A stretch of DNA of 64,000 nucleotides from assembly GCA_964620675.1 (NCBI GenBank), contig CAZUJU010000009.1:1-64000 (forward strand), written 5' to 3'. Shown piece after piece: positions 50,659-58,432 of the stretch (position 1 is the first letter of the stretch; every line of letters starts with the position of its first letter). The notes under the pieces are model-generated. The model did not search any database and was not told where the DNA came from. It was given only the letters and a program-made list of their open reading frames with translations. A program made the position numbers and the translations under genes. This stretch comes from CAYSFW01 sp964620675 (lineage in GTDB: Bacteria > Pseudomonadota > Gammaproteobacteria > UWMA-0217).

Positions 50659-51311
50659 ACACCTACCTCGACCGTTACTGTGAGCGCGTCGAACCGGGGC
50701 TCTGGGCGGAGCCTCTGAACGTTGTCTCCAATCTTGCATTCCTGCTTGCCGCAGGGATGCTTTTTCGCGCCTACCGCGCGCAACCCGTTCACGCGCCGGA
50801 GCTGCCCTGGCTGATCGGGTTGGTCGCGGCGATCGGTGCTGGCAGCGGACTCTGGCATCTGTTGGCTCGGCGCTGGGCTGAGTACGCGGACGCACTGCCG
50901 ATTCTCGCTTTCATCGGTCTCTATTTCCTGTTCGCGCTCTATCGCTTGGTGACGCCGGTATGGTCCCGCGTCATGACGGTTTGGGTCGGATTCCATTTGC
51001 TCAACGCAGCGGTTCAGGTGACTCTACCGGCGGAACTCGGCAACGGTTCGGGATTTTATCTGCCGACGTGGTTGACGTTGTTGCTGCTGGCGCTCTATCT
51101 CGGTGGCCGGCGACATCCGCAAGCCGAGGTGTTCGGGTGGGCCGCACTGCTATTTCTACTCGCGCTTGGCCTGCGTACGGTGGATCTCACGCTATGTCCG
51201 CGCGTGGCATTTGGTACCCATTTTCTTTGGCACCTTATGACCGCGGGCGTGCTTTACCTGCTGGTGAGCGGCTTGATCGCCGCGGCGCGGCGCGATGCGG
51301 TCAGTCCCTAA
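50655..51311 (+). CDS. Ceramidase-like (CREST superfamily) membrane protein
   Basis: The 218-residue protein has about seven hydrophobic helices and a family-like start, YCERVEPGLWAEPLNVVSNLAFL, with Ser and Asp residues where alkaline ceramidases and CREST hydrolases carry metal-binding side chains; a His in GSGLWHLLARRWAEYADALPI and His residues in FGTHFLWHLM complete the set. The start is a GTG overlapping the sodium-channel stop. It ends convergent with the cysteine desulfurase gene (11-bp overlap). The presumed substrate is a lipid amide, but this is uncertain. Confidence 0.8.
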   Translation: MNTYLDRYCERVEPGLWAEPLNVVSNLAFLLAAGMLFRAYRAQPVHAPELPWLIGLVAAIGAGSGLWHLLARRWAEYADALPILAFIGLYFLFALYRLVTPVWSRVMTVWVGFHLLNAAVQVTLPAELGNGSGFYLPTWLTLLLLALYLGGRRHPQAEVFGWAALLFLLALGLRTVDLTLCPRVAFGTHFLWHLMTAGVLYLLVSGLIAAARRDAVSP

Positions 51312-52428
51312 GCGATTCCCAGGCGGCGATCAGGGCAACGGCGGCCGCGTCGATCTCGACCGCGGTGGTGAAGCGACCGAGTGAAAAACGCACCGCGCCG
51401 TGCGCGCGTTCGGGTGCGCAACCCATCGCCGCGAGCACTGCGGACACCGCCTGCCGTCCGGAATGACAAGCGGACCCGGTGGCGGCGGCCACCCCGCGCG
51501 CAGCCGCCAGGAGTTGCCAGCCAGATAAGCCCGGAAACGAGACATTGAGCGTGTTGGGCAGGCGCTCGCTGCGGTGCCCGTTGAGTTGCAGTTGCGGAAT
51601 CGCGCCCGCGAGCCGTTGCTGGAGTTGGTCGCGCAAGGTCGCCAACCGCGTGCTTTCCTCGGCGAGTTGTTGCCGCGCCAAGCGTGCGGCTTCACCCAGC
51701 GCAACGATCGCGGCGACGTTCTCCGTACCGGGGCGCAGTCCGCGCTCGTGGTTCGCTCCGAACAGGATAGGAACGAGCGGTGTGCCGGCGCGGACATACA
51801 GTGCGCCGACGCCTTTCGGGGCGTAAAACTTGTGTCCCGCAAGGGTTACAAGATCGGCGCCAAGCTGATTCACATCCACCGCGATCTTGCCCACCGCTTG
51901 CGCGGCGTCGACGTGCATCAAGGCGCCCGCTGCCTGCGCTCGAGTCGCGATCGCACCGATCGGTTGCACAGTGCCCACCTCGTTATTCGCCAGCATGACC
52001 GAAACCAGCGCCGTATCCCTGCTGACGGCGAGGATCTCGGGATCGACGCGTCCCGCGGTATCGACGTCGATCTCGGTAACGGTCCAACCGGCACCGGCAA
52101 GATGTCGCATCGGTTGGGTGACCGAGGGATGCTCGACCGCCGAGTAACATAGTTCGCGCCGCTCGGGACGGGCGCGCGCTACGCCGAGTATCGCGAGGTT
52201 ATTGGCCTCGGTGGCGCAACTGGTAAAGACGATTTCGTCAGGCTGGGCACCGATCAGCGTGGCAACTTCGCCACGGGCGTGATCGACCGCGATCCGGGCG
52301 CGCCGGCCATAGACATGGTCCGACGATGGATTGCCGTAATCCTCGGTGAGCCAAGGCAGCATCGCCTCCGTTACGCGCGGATCGACCGGAGTGGTGGCGT
52401 TGTAGTCGAGGTAGATTGGGTCGTTCAT
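51301..52428 (-). CDS. Cysteine desulfurase family protein
   Basis: The 375-residue PLP protein has the lysine in TLAGHKFYAPKGVG and a catalytic cysteine in ATGSACHSGRQ, with YLDYNATTPVDPRV at the N-terminus. It belongs to the IscS/NifS-type class, but the short catalytic loop (SACHSG) differs from NifS, so this is a second desulfurase with its own use, perhaps for tRNA thiolation or cofactors. Its ATG overlaps the end of the amidotransferase gene by 4 bases, a pairing that may mark a shared pathway. Confidence 0.9.
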   Translation of the reverse strand: MNDPIYLDYNATTPVDPRVTEAMLPWLTEDYGNPSSDHVYGRRARIAVDHARGEVATLIGAQPDEIVFTSCATEANNLAILGVARARPERRELCYSAVEHPSVTQPMRHLAGAGWTVTEIDVDTAGRVDPEILAVSRDTALVSVMLANNEVGTVQPIGAIATRAQAAGALMHVDAAQAVGKIAVDVNQLGADLVTLAGHKFYAPKGVGALYVRAGTPLVPILFGANHERGLRPGTENVAAIVALGEAARLARQQLAEESTRLATLRDQLQQRLAGAIPQLQLNGHRSERLPNTLNVSFPGLSGWQLLAAARGVAAATGSACHSGRQAVSAVLAAMGCAPERAHGAVRFSLGRFTTAVEIDAAAVALIAAWESLRD

Positions 52429-53195
52429 AGCGGCGGAGCGGGGCGGGAAGGGCCCGGCGCCGGGGGGTGCGTCAGGATCTGCGCGCGGCGACGACCATCG
52501 CGGTAGAGGCGCAATTCCCCCGGTGTAAAGGCACCCCAGCCGGGCGTCTCGTCGAGCGGTTCGGTACTGACCAGCACGATCGGGTGCACGCCATCCGAGA
52601 TTTCGCGTTCGTGCAAGCGATCGTGACCGTAAGCGATCAGATATTCGCCGTCGGAAAGCAGAAAATTGAACTGACCGTGGTGGGCGATCATCGCGCTGAC
52701 ATCTCCGAGTGCGGCCAACCAGTCCTCTGTGCGGCTGCTAACGTCCGGGTGGCGAAAAACATGGCTCAGTAGGTGGCAAAACGCAAACTCCGAATCGGTT
52801 TCGCCGTCGGGCGCGCAGATCCGTTCGACATTGGCCACCTCCAGAGCGACCGCCGCCGGCACCAGACCATTGTGGGCGAAGGCCCACATCCGCCCGCAAC
52901 AGGCATGCAGGAATGGGTGGGTATTACGCTGCGTATTCACCGGCGGAAACCGGGCCTTGCGCACATGTGCCAGCAACAGATCGCAACGTAAGTGGTCGAT
53001 CAATTCCGCGAACACGTCACTCCGGCTACCCGGCTCGGGCGACTTCTTGAGCTGGAACGTTCCGTTCTCACGCCACGCGACGCCCCAGCCGTCCGGGTTG
53101 TCGGCGATCGCGCCGCCACGGGCGCGAAACGCGGCCAGCGGCAGTGTCGTCGCGTCGAGCGGACGACTGGCGGAAAATCCGAATAGCTCACACAT
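52425..53195 (-). CDS. Class II glutamine amidotransferase (YafJ/EgtC-like)
   Basis: The 256-residue protein begins MCELFGFSASRP, so Cys2 is the N-terminal nucleophile after Met removal. Ntn-hydrolase features follow: GGAIADNPDGWGVAWRE, LLLAHVRKARF, and FAHNGLVPA. It should hydrolyse glutamine or a gamma-glutamyl bond. Relatives include YafJ and EgtC of ergothioneine synthesis; no other egt genes are in the window. It is co-transcribed with the downstream cysteine desulfurase gene. Confidence 0.88.
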   Translation of the reverse strand: MCELFGFSASRPLDATTLPLAAFRARGGAIADNPDGWGVAWRENGTFQLKKSPEPGSRSDVFAELIDHLRCDLLLAHVRKARFPPVNTQRNTHPFLHACCGRMWAFAHNGLVPAAVALEVANVERICAPDGETDSEFAFCHLLSHVFRHPDVSSRTEDWLAALGDVSAMIAHHGQFNFLLSDGEYLIAYGHDRLHEREISDGVHPIVLVSTEPLDETPGWGAFTPGELRLYRDGRRRAQILTHPPAPGPSRPAPPL

Positions 53196-53696
53196 CGCTG
53201 GCGCGAGCGATTACGGCGCTGTGAGTCTCCGCGGTAGCCTCGGCGCCGGGTGAACTTACGCGTGGTCGCCATTGCTGCGACGCTTGTGCTTGTATTTGCA
53301 TCACCTGCCTCCAGTGCCGGTAACTGACAGGATATCGGGTGTACGCGGCGAGCGAAACAGCGATATCCGCGCGCAGGTGCTCCGCGACCGGGTTCCGTTC
53401 GCCCCCTTCAGGTATTGCAGCCATGGATGGGAGTCGAACGACGGTGGGCGCGATGGATTGCGCCGCTCCACAGACGTCCATTGAGTGGCGGTTCGTGGAC
53501 CTGCCGGTAGCGAGAAATGGAGGCTTGGCGTGTTCCCAGGATGCGCCACTGCGGTTGCTGCGCCGGGCGATCGGGTACAATCAAAGGCGCGGCCTGGTCT
53601 GTGAACCAAGCTCAGGCCGAAATAGTCGAGCGACCCGCTGCAGGGTGAGGTCGGCAAAATAAATTTCGCGCGGCATCGATGCCGCCAGAGGACCGC
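53196..53696. other. 501-bp gap without a recognisable gene
   Basis: The stretch between the amidotransferase gene and the NYN gene is the largest unexplained gap in the core region. Short open readings on both strands lack any family resemblance, and no tRNA or clear hairpin terminator is evident. It must contain the divergent promoters of the two flanking genes. Its unusual size could hide a small RNA, which I cannot judge. Confidence 0.5.
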
Positions 53697-54530
53697 ATGA
53701 GTAATACCAACACCAAAACGATGGCGCTTTTTTGCGATTTCGAGAACATCGCACTCGGGGTCAGGGACGCCAAATACGCTCGTTTCAATATCCAGAAGGT
53801 GCTTGAACGCTTGTTGCTGAAAGGCAATATCGTGGTAAAAAAGGCGTACTGCGACTGGGAACGTTACAAGGAGTTCAAGGCGGCGATGCATGAGGCGGCC
53901 TTCGAGTTGATCGAGATTCCGCACGTGCGCCAGAGCGGCAAGAACTCCGCCGACATCCGCATGGTCGTTGACGCCCTTGATCTGTGTTACACCAAGTCGC
54001 ACGTCGACATGTTCGTGATCATCAGCGGCGATTCCGATTTCTCGCCGCTGGTGAGCAAACTGCGTGAAAACAACAAGCTCGTCATCGGCGTTGGGGTCAA
54101 GAAATCAACTTCGGATCTGTTGATCGCGAACTGCGATGAGTTCATCTACTACGATGATCTCGTCCGTGAAGAAAAAAAGCCGCGCCGGCGGCGCAGTAAA
54201 TCGGCCGCGCCGGCCAAAGCCAATGGCAAGGCGGTGACCAAGGCCGAAACCGAGGATAAGAACGACGAGAATAAGCGCCAGGAGGCGGTTGATCTGTTGG
54301 TCGAAACGGTTGAGGACCTGTTCGAGGAGCGTAGCGCGGAGGAGAAGGTCTGGGGATCAATGGTGAAACAGGCCATCAAGCGGCGCAATCCGGGGTTCAA
54401 CGAGTCTTACCACGGCTTTCGCACCTTCGGTAAGTTGCTGGAAGAGGCGCAGACACGAGGTCTGCTGACCTTGGAGTTTGATGAAAAATCAGGTGGCTAT
54501 ATCATCGCGAGTTTTACGGCGGACGATTGA
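53697..54530 (+). CDS. NYN-domain ribonuclease with OST-HTH/LOTUS domain
   Basis: The 277-residue protein has an N-terminal NYN (PIN-like) nuclease domain: acidic metal ligands in ALFCDFENIALG, NSADIRMVVDALDL and IISGDSDFSPLVSKLRE. A basic linker (KKPRRRRSKSAAPAKANGKA) and an acidic helical segment follow, then an OST-HTH/LOTUS RNA-binding domain (SMVKQAIKRRNPGFNESYHGFRTFGKLLEEA). I chose the ATG at 53697, which has AGAGGA upstream. This is the bacterial counterpart of eukaryotic LOTUS-NYN proteins, presumed to cleave structured RNA. Confidence 0.92.
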   Translation: MSNTNTKTMALFCDFENIALGVRDAKYARFNIQKVLERLLLKGNIVVKKAYCDWERYKEFKAAMHEAAFELIEIPHVRQSGKNSADIRMVVDALDLCYTKSHVDMFVIISGDSDFSPLVSKLRENNKLVIGVGVKKSTSDLLIANCDEFIYYDDLVREEKKPRRRRSKSAAPAKANGKAVTKAETEDKNDENKRQEAVDLLVETVEDLFEERSAEEKVWGSMVKQAIKRRNPGFNESYHGFRTFGKLLEEAQTRGLLTLEFDEKSGGYIIASFTADD

Positions 54531-54670
54531 CGTCAGGTCCGGCAGGTGGTGCGACCGCGCGTGACCGCAAAGGCGCGCGAGTGGTCGCCGCGGGTGGCGC
54601 GCGGCAGCGGTGCTGCTTGCGCGCATAGGCGACGGTGAATGCTTAAGAGATCGACGAACGAACGCTTACG

Positions 54671-55210
54671 ATGTCGCGAACGACCGATCATGCCCTGATT
54701 GAAGCGATCGCCACGCCACGGCGCGACGGCGAGGTTTGGCCCGGGGCGTGGTATGACGCGCAACTCGCGCGGCTGCGCGCTGGCATCGGTCAGCGGGTTT
54801 ACTTGGTAGAAATCCGGGAGAGCGCGATTCATCTCGCGGTCCACCTCGATGACAAACCGCTCGAACTGCTTGCGGTGGTTGAGTTTCCGAAGCCCGATCC
54901 ATCGCGCAATTTGTTACCGCATCTGATCGTGTTGAGCGACGGACGCGGCATTAATCTCGGTCGGGTGACGCGAATCAGCGTCGGGCAACCGTTCTTGCCC
55001 GCACCGCGCGATGTGTTGTTCGAGAATGCCCCGTTGCGGCAGGCACTGCTCGGTGACGAACGCACCCTGAACCGCGACCGCATCGCGGCGATCAGTCACA
55101 TGAATCTGGCTGCATTGCTCGCGACTGCCACACTACCGCCGTTGGTGACCGACGCGTCCACGCCGATCGGATCGGATGCGGCGGTTGCGCCCGAGGAATC
55201 GGGCCTTTAA
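54671..55210 (+). CDS. Uncharacterised protein C
   Basis: I do not recognise this 179-residue protein. It shows an N-terminal helical part, a beta-rich middle (VYLVEIRESAIHLAVHLDD, LIVLSDGRGINLGRVTRISVG) and an Ala/Thr-rich tail (LATATLPPLVTDASTPIG). No signal peptide, cysteine motif or membrane segment is present. Codon usage is like neighbouring core genes. Its 3' end overlaps the next gene on the opposite strand by 4 bases. Confidence 0.65.
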   Translation: MSRTTDHALIEAIATPRRDGEVWPGAWYDAQLARLRAGIGQRVYLVEIRESAIHLAVHLDDKPLELLAVVEFPKPDPSRNLLPHLIVLSDGRGINLGRVTRISVGQPFLPAPRDVLFENAPLRQALLGDERTLNRDRIAAISHMNLAALLATATLPPLVTDASTPIGSDAAVAPEESGL

Positions 55211-55527
55211 CCCCGCGCCGCCAGGTAGGGGCTGGAAGATTGGGCGGCGCTCATCGCATTGCGCAACAGGTCGTTGATCAAGTTTAGCATCGCATCGGGG
55301 TTTCCGTTCAGCATTCGCGAGCGAACGGCGAGTGTCATCGCGAGGCTTTGCAAGACATCGCCGTCACTGATGTCCTTGCGCTCGGCGAGGGTCAGACTCA
55401 AGGTGTCGAGCAGGCGGGTAACCAGGCGCGAAACCCCTTCCTCGGAGCGTGTCTGCGGATGTAACGGAAACTCAATATCGTAGGCGCGGCCGGTGGCTGA
55501 CAACGCGGTAATCGCAAGGGTTTTCAT
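55207..55527 (-). CDS. Uncharacterised protein D
   Basis: The 106-residue product starts MKTLAITALSATGRAYDIE (ATG at 55527). Its middle (VSRLVTRLLDTLSLTLAERKDI) and end (LNLINDLLRNAMSAAQSSS) are helical. No function is recognised. It is convergent with, and overlaps, the 54671-55210 gene. The reading is coherent and typical in codon use, but the gene call is moderate because no family is known to me. Confidence 0.6.
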   Translation of the reverse strand: MKTLAITALSATGRAYDIEFPLHPQTRSEEGVSRLVTRLLDTLSLTLAERKDISDGDVLQSLAMTLAVRSRMLNGNPDAMLNLINDLLRNAMSAAQSSSPYLAARG

Positions 55528-55738
55528 CGGCGAATCCTCTGGCGCTATTGTTATGACCCTCGATTTTCCCGCCTGGAAATGCAATGTAAGTTAAAAACCA
55601 GAATATTCGCGCGGTTGTTTCGTCTGGCACTTGCCACCCTAAACCCGGACATCCCGTGTTGGGAAGCATTCGTCGCTCGCGGGAGATGATAAACAGAAAC
55701 TAATCATTCGATGCGAACCGTTGGCGAGCGAGGTAACC

Positions 55739-56377
55739 ATGACGACACCCATCAACCGACGGCGATTCATCGCCGGATTGTTCGGATTTGCGACGGCGCC
55801 AGGTGCGGTCGCGGCGCAAATCCTGAAGACCACGCCGACGCAATCGCGCGGACCGTTCTATCCGCTCGAATTGCCGCTTGATAGTGACAACGATCTCACC
55901 CGGGTCGAAGGTCGTTCGCAGGTCGCCGCTGGCGAGATCACCGAACTCAGTGGCCGCCTGATCGGTCTCGACGGGCGCCCCCTGCGTGCGACACGGATCG
56001 AGATCTGGCAGTGCGATGCGCATGGCTACTACCATCATCCGCATGATCGCGGCGGGCAGGCCGATCCAGACTTCCAGGGTTATGGGCAGACCGTGAGCAA
56101 TTCCGATGGCGAATACCGGTTTCGCACCATTCGACCGGTGGCGTATCCGGGTCGTACCCCGCATATCCACGTCGCCGTACATCAGACCGGCTCAAGACCT
56201 TTTGTTACCCAGATATACATCGCGGGCGAACCGGACAACACCGACGATATGCTTTTTCGCCGTATCCCGCACGAGCGTCGGCCGCTGGTCGAGGCGCGTT
56301 TCGAGACGGTCGCAAACGATGCGGATGCGCGTTGGCGGGCGCGTTTCGACATTGTTCTGGATGCCACGGCGGTCTAG
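55739..56377 (+). CDS. Exported intradiol ring-cleavage dioxygenase-like protein
   Basis: The 212-residue protein has a twin-arginine-like signal (NRRRFIAGLFGFATAPGA) and a catechol/protocatechuate intradiol dioxygenase fold. The iron ligands are visible: Tyr in GYYHH, and Tyr, His and His in RPVAYPGRTPHIHV, in the order expected. It should cleave an aromatic diol between the hydroxyls, in the periplasm. The short length and the signal peptide resemble exported members rather than the cytoplasmic pathway enzyme. No other aromatic pathway gene is near; it is next to the T3SS locus, probably by chance. Confidence 0.9.
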   Translation: MTTPINRRRFIAGLFGFATAPGAVAAQILKTTPTQSRGPFYPLELPLDSDNDLTRVEGRSQVAAGEITELSGRLIGLDGRPLRATRIEIWQCDAHGYYHHPHDRGGQADPDFQGYGQTVSNSDGEYRFRTIRPVAYPGRTPHIHVAVHQTGSRPFVTQIYIAGEPDNTDDMLFRRIPHERRPLVEARFETVANDADARWRARFDIVLDATAV

Positions 56378-56618
56378 AACCCAAACGAGGCGCGCGTGGT
56401 TCGGCCTGAACGCCGGCGATCCCGTCGCGTCGTCGATCTCAACGGGTCAGCGGCGTCGAGAAAAACCCCCGCCGGAGGGCAAGTGGCCTGGGTGTGGTGG
56501 CAAGGGGCGAGGGCAAAATATCTGGGCGGGTCGCGCGTCTATGACGATGTGGTTTTCGCAACGCAACCCACTGCATTCAAGGCCGCTCGCAGTCGGTGGC
56601 GGATATTTTCACAGGCTC

Positions 56619-57110
56619 TCAGTGCGCGGCGCGGTTGAGTGACACCCAGTGGGTCATGACGGTTTCATCCAGTTCCGCCTCTTCGATCAAGAGTTCATTT
56701 TTCTGCGCTTCCTGATCGAGTTCCTTGAAGAGTTCGGTAAGTTTAAGTACGTCCCGATTGGCTTGGGCGAGGGTCTTTTGGCGCGCTTGCAATTCGCGCT
56801 GAGCCGATTCGAGGTTTAGATAGGCGGTTTTGAGTTCCGCCTCAAGTCGCAGTTGTTGGAGCTTGAACTTGTCCAGCGTGTGTCGGAAGTCGTTGATCTT
56901 GCTGGAGGCGACAGGCTTGCCCAGCATCCCGAGAAACATCTCGCGTTCGCTTTCGGCGCGAAAGGCGCGGAAGGCCTCGTACTGCCGCGATTGTTCCTTT
57001 AGCAGATTGATGCATTCCTCCTGTTTGCGTTGCGCCTCGAATACCCGGCTCCGGGCGAGGCGCTCGCGATGTTCGCGAATCCGTAGCAGCATGAGCGGCT
57101 TATCGCTCAT
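56619..57110 (-). CDS. sctO: Type III secretion stalk protein SctO (YscO family)
   Basis: SctO is the coiled-coil stalk that joins the ATPase to the export gate and helps couple them. The 163-residue protein is almost all helix (RLARSRVFEAQRKQEECINL, then QQLRLEAELKTAYLNLESAQR and KLTELFKELDQEAQKNE), typical of YscO/FliJ. It follows sctN with a 4-base overlap (stop of sctN/ATG), the usual Ysc order sctN-sctO. It ends the operon in this direction; next comes a 240-bp gap. Confidence 0.85.
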   Translation of the reverse strand: MSDKPLMLLRIREHRERLARSRVFEAQRKQEECINLLKEQSRQYEAFRAFRAESEREMFLGMLGKPVASSKINDFRHTLDKFKLQQLRLEAELKTAYLNLESAQRELQARQKTLAQANRDVLKLTELFKELDQEAQKNELLIEEAELDETVMTHWVSLNRAAH

Positions 57111-58432
57111 ACCCCGGCGAGTTCTATCAATTGGGCGAGGGTGGCGCCGTACTCCGAGTTGTGAAACACGTCCTGTTGCAGCAAGGCCCGTATCGCCTGG
57201 ATTTTCTGAATGGCCTCGTCGGCTTCGGCGTCGTGTCCGCGTTGATATTCCCCAACCCGAATCAGCAGCTCGATCTCGCGGTACTTGGCAAGCAGATCGC
57301 GCAGTTTGCCCGCTGCGGCGCGATGCTCGGGCGAAACGATCGCCATCATGACCCGGCTCAGGCTCTGCAGAATGTCGATTGCCGGATAGTGGTTCTTGGC
57401 GGCGAGTTCACGCGACAGCACGATGTGTCCGTCGAGGATCGAACGGGTCTCGTCGGCGACCGGTTCGTTGAAATCATCCCCTTCGACCAGCACCGTGTAG
57501 AACGCGGTGATCGAGCCCTTATCGGAATTGCCGGAGCGCTCCATCAGTTTCGGCAGCGCGGCGAACACCGAGGGCGGAAACCCGCGCCGCGTCGGGACTT
57601 CGCCGGCCGCCAGCCCGATCTCGCGCTGGGCGCGGGCAAATCGGGTGACCGAGTCCATCAGCAAGAGCACGCGCAGTCCCTGGTCGCGAAAATACTCGGC
57701 GATCGCGGTGGCGACATACGCAGCCTTGACCCGCTCCATCGCCGGGCGGTCGGAGGTGGCGACGACGAGCACCGACTTCGCCATGCCGGCTTCACCTAAA
57801 TTGTGCTCAATGAACTCCCGGACTTCGCGGCCGCGTTCGCCGATCAGCGCAACCACGGTGATATCGACCTCGGCATTGCGCACCAGCATCCCCATCAGGG
57901 TACTTTTTCCAGCCCCGGCCGCGGCGAATATCCCCATACGCTGACCTTCGCCGCAGGTGACGAATGCGTCGAGGGCGCGGATTCCGAGCGGAACCGGCAC
58001 TTCGATCATGCGCCGCAGCAAGGGGTCGGGCGGATCGGCGTTGACCGGGTAGGACTCGCTGCTGACGATCGGGACCGATTTGCCGAAGTCGATCGGCTGC
58101 CCCAGTCCGTTCAATACCCGACCCCGCAGTTGGGGTCCGACCGGCACGGAGAGCTTGGTACCGGTGGTGCTGACCTGGGTGCTCGGCGAGATGCCGGTCA
58201 TATCGCGCAGTGGGGTCAGCAATGCGACGTCCTTTTCGAAACCGATCACTTCGGCGAACGCAGTGGTGGCTTCACCTGGCGAGTGGAGTATGCAGGTTTC
58301 GCCGACGCTGGCGCCCGGTGCGATCGCCTTGATGATGGTGCCGGCGACCTGGATCACGCGGCCACGTGGGACATAGGGCGTATAATTACGCACCGTTTCG
58401 CGCAATATCGTGCTGAGATAGTCCAACATCAT
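57107..58432 (-). CDS. sctN: Type III secretion ATPase SctN
   Basis: SctN is the hexameric ATPase at the cytoplasmic face of the T3SS that strips chaperones from substrates. The 441-residue protein carries Walker A AAAGAGKSTL at about residues 170-179, the LIGERGREVREF segment, Walker B LLLMDSVTRFARAQREIGL, and the VEGDDFNEPVADETRSILDGHIVLSR region that distinguishes SctN/FliI from F1. Placement between sctV and sctO, with overlaps on both sides, is Ysc-like. Confidence 0.96.
   Translation of the reverse strand: MMLDYLSTILRETVRNYTPYVPRGRVIQVAGTIIKAIAPGASVGETCILHSPGEATTAFAEVIGFEKDVALLTPLRDMTGISPSTQVSTTGTKLSVPVGPQLRGRVLNGLGQPIDFGKSVPIVSSESYPVNADPPDPLLRRMIEVPVPLGIRALDAFVTCGEGQRMGIFAAAGAGKSTLMGMLVRNAEVDITVVALIGERGREVREFIEHNLGEAGMAKSVLVVATSDRPAMERVKAAYVATAIAEYFRDQGLRVLLLMDSVTRFARAQREIGLAAGEVPTRRGFPPSVFAALPKLMERSGNSDKGSITAFYTVLVEGDDFNEPVADETRSILDGHIVLSRELAAKNHYPAIDILQSLSRVMMAIVSPEHRAAAGKLRDLLAKYREIELLIRVGEYQRGHDAEADEAIQKIQAIRALLQQDVFHNSEYGATLAQLIELAGV

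Noticed and set aside
53425..53450. Possible tRNA T-loop (GTTCGACTCC on the minus strand)
   Set aside because: Flanking bases do not form a T-stem, and no acceptor or anticodon stem can be drawn around it.
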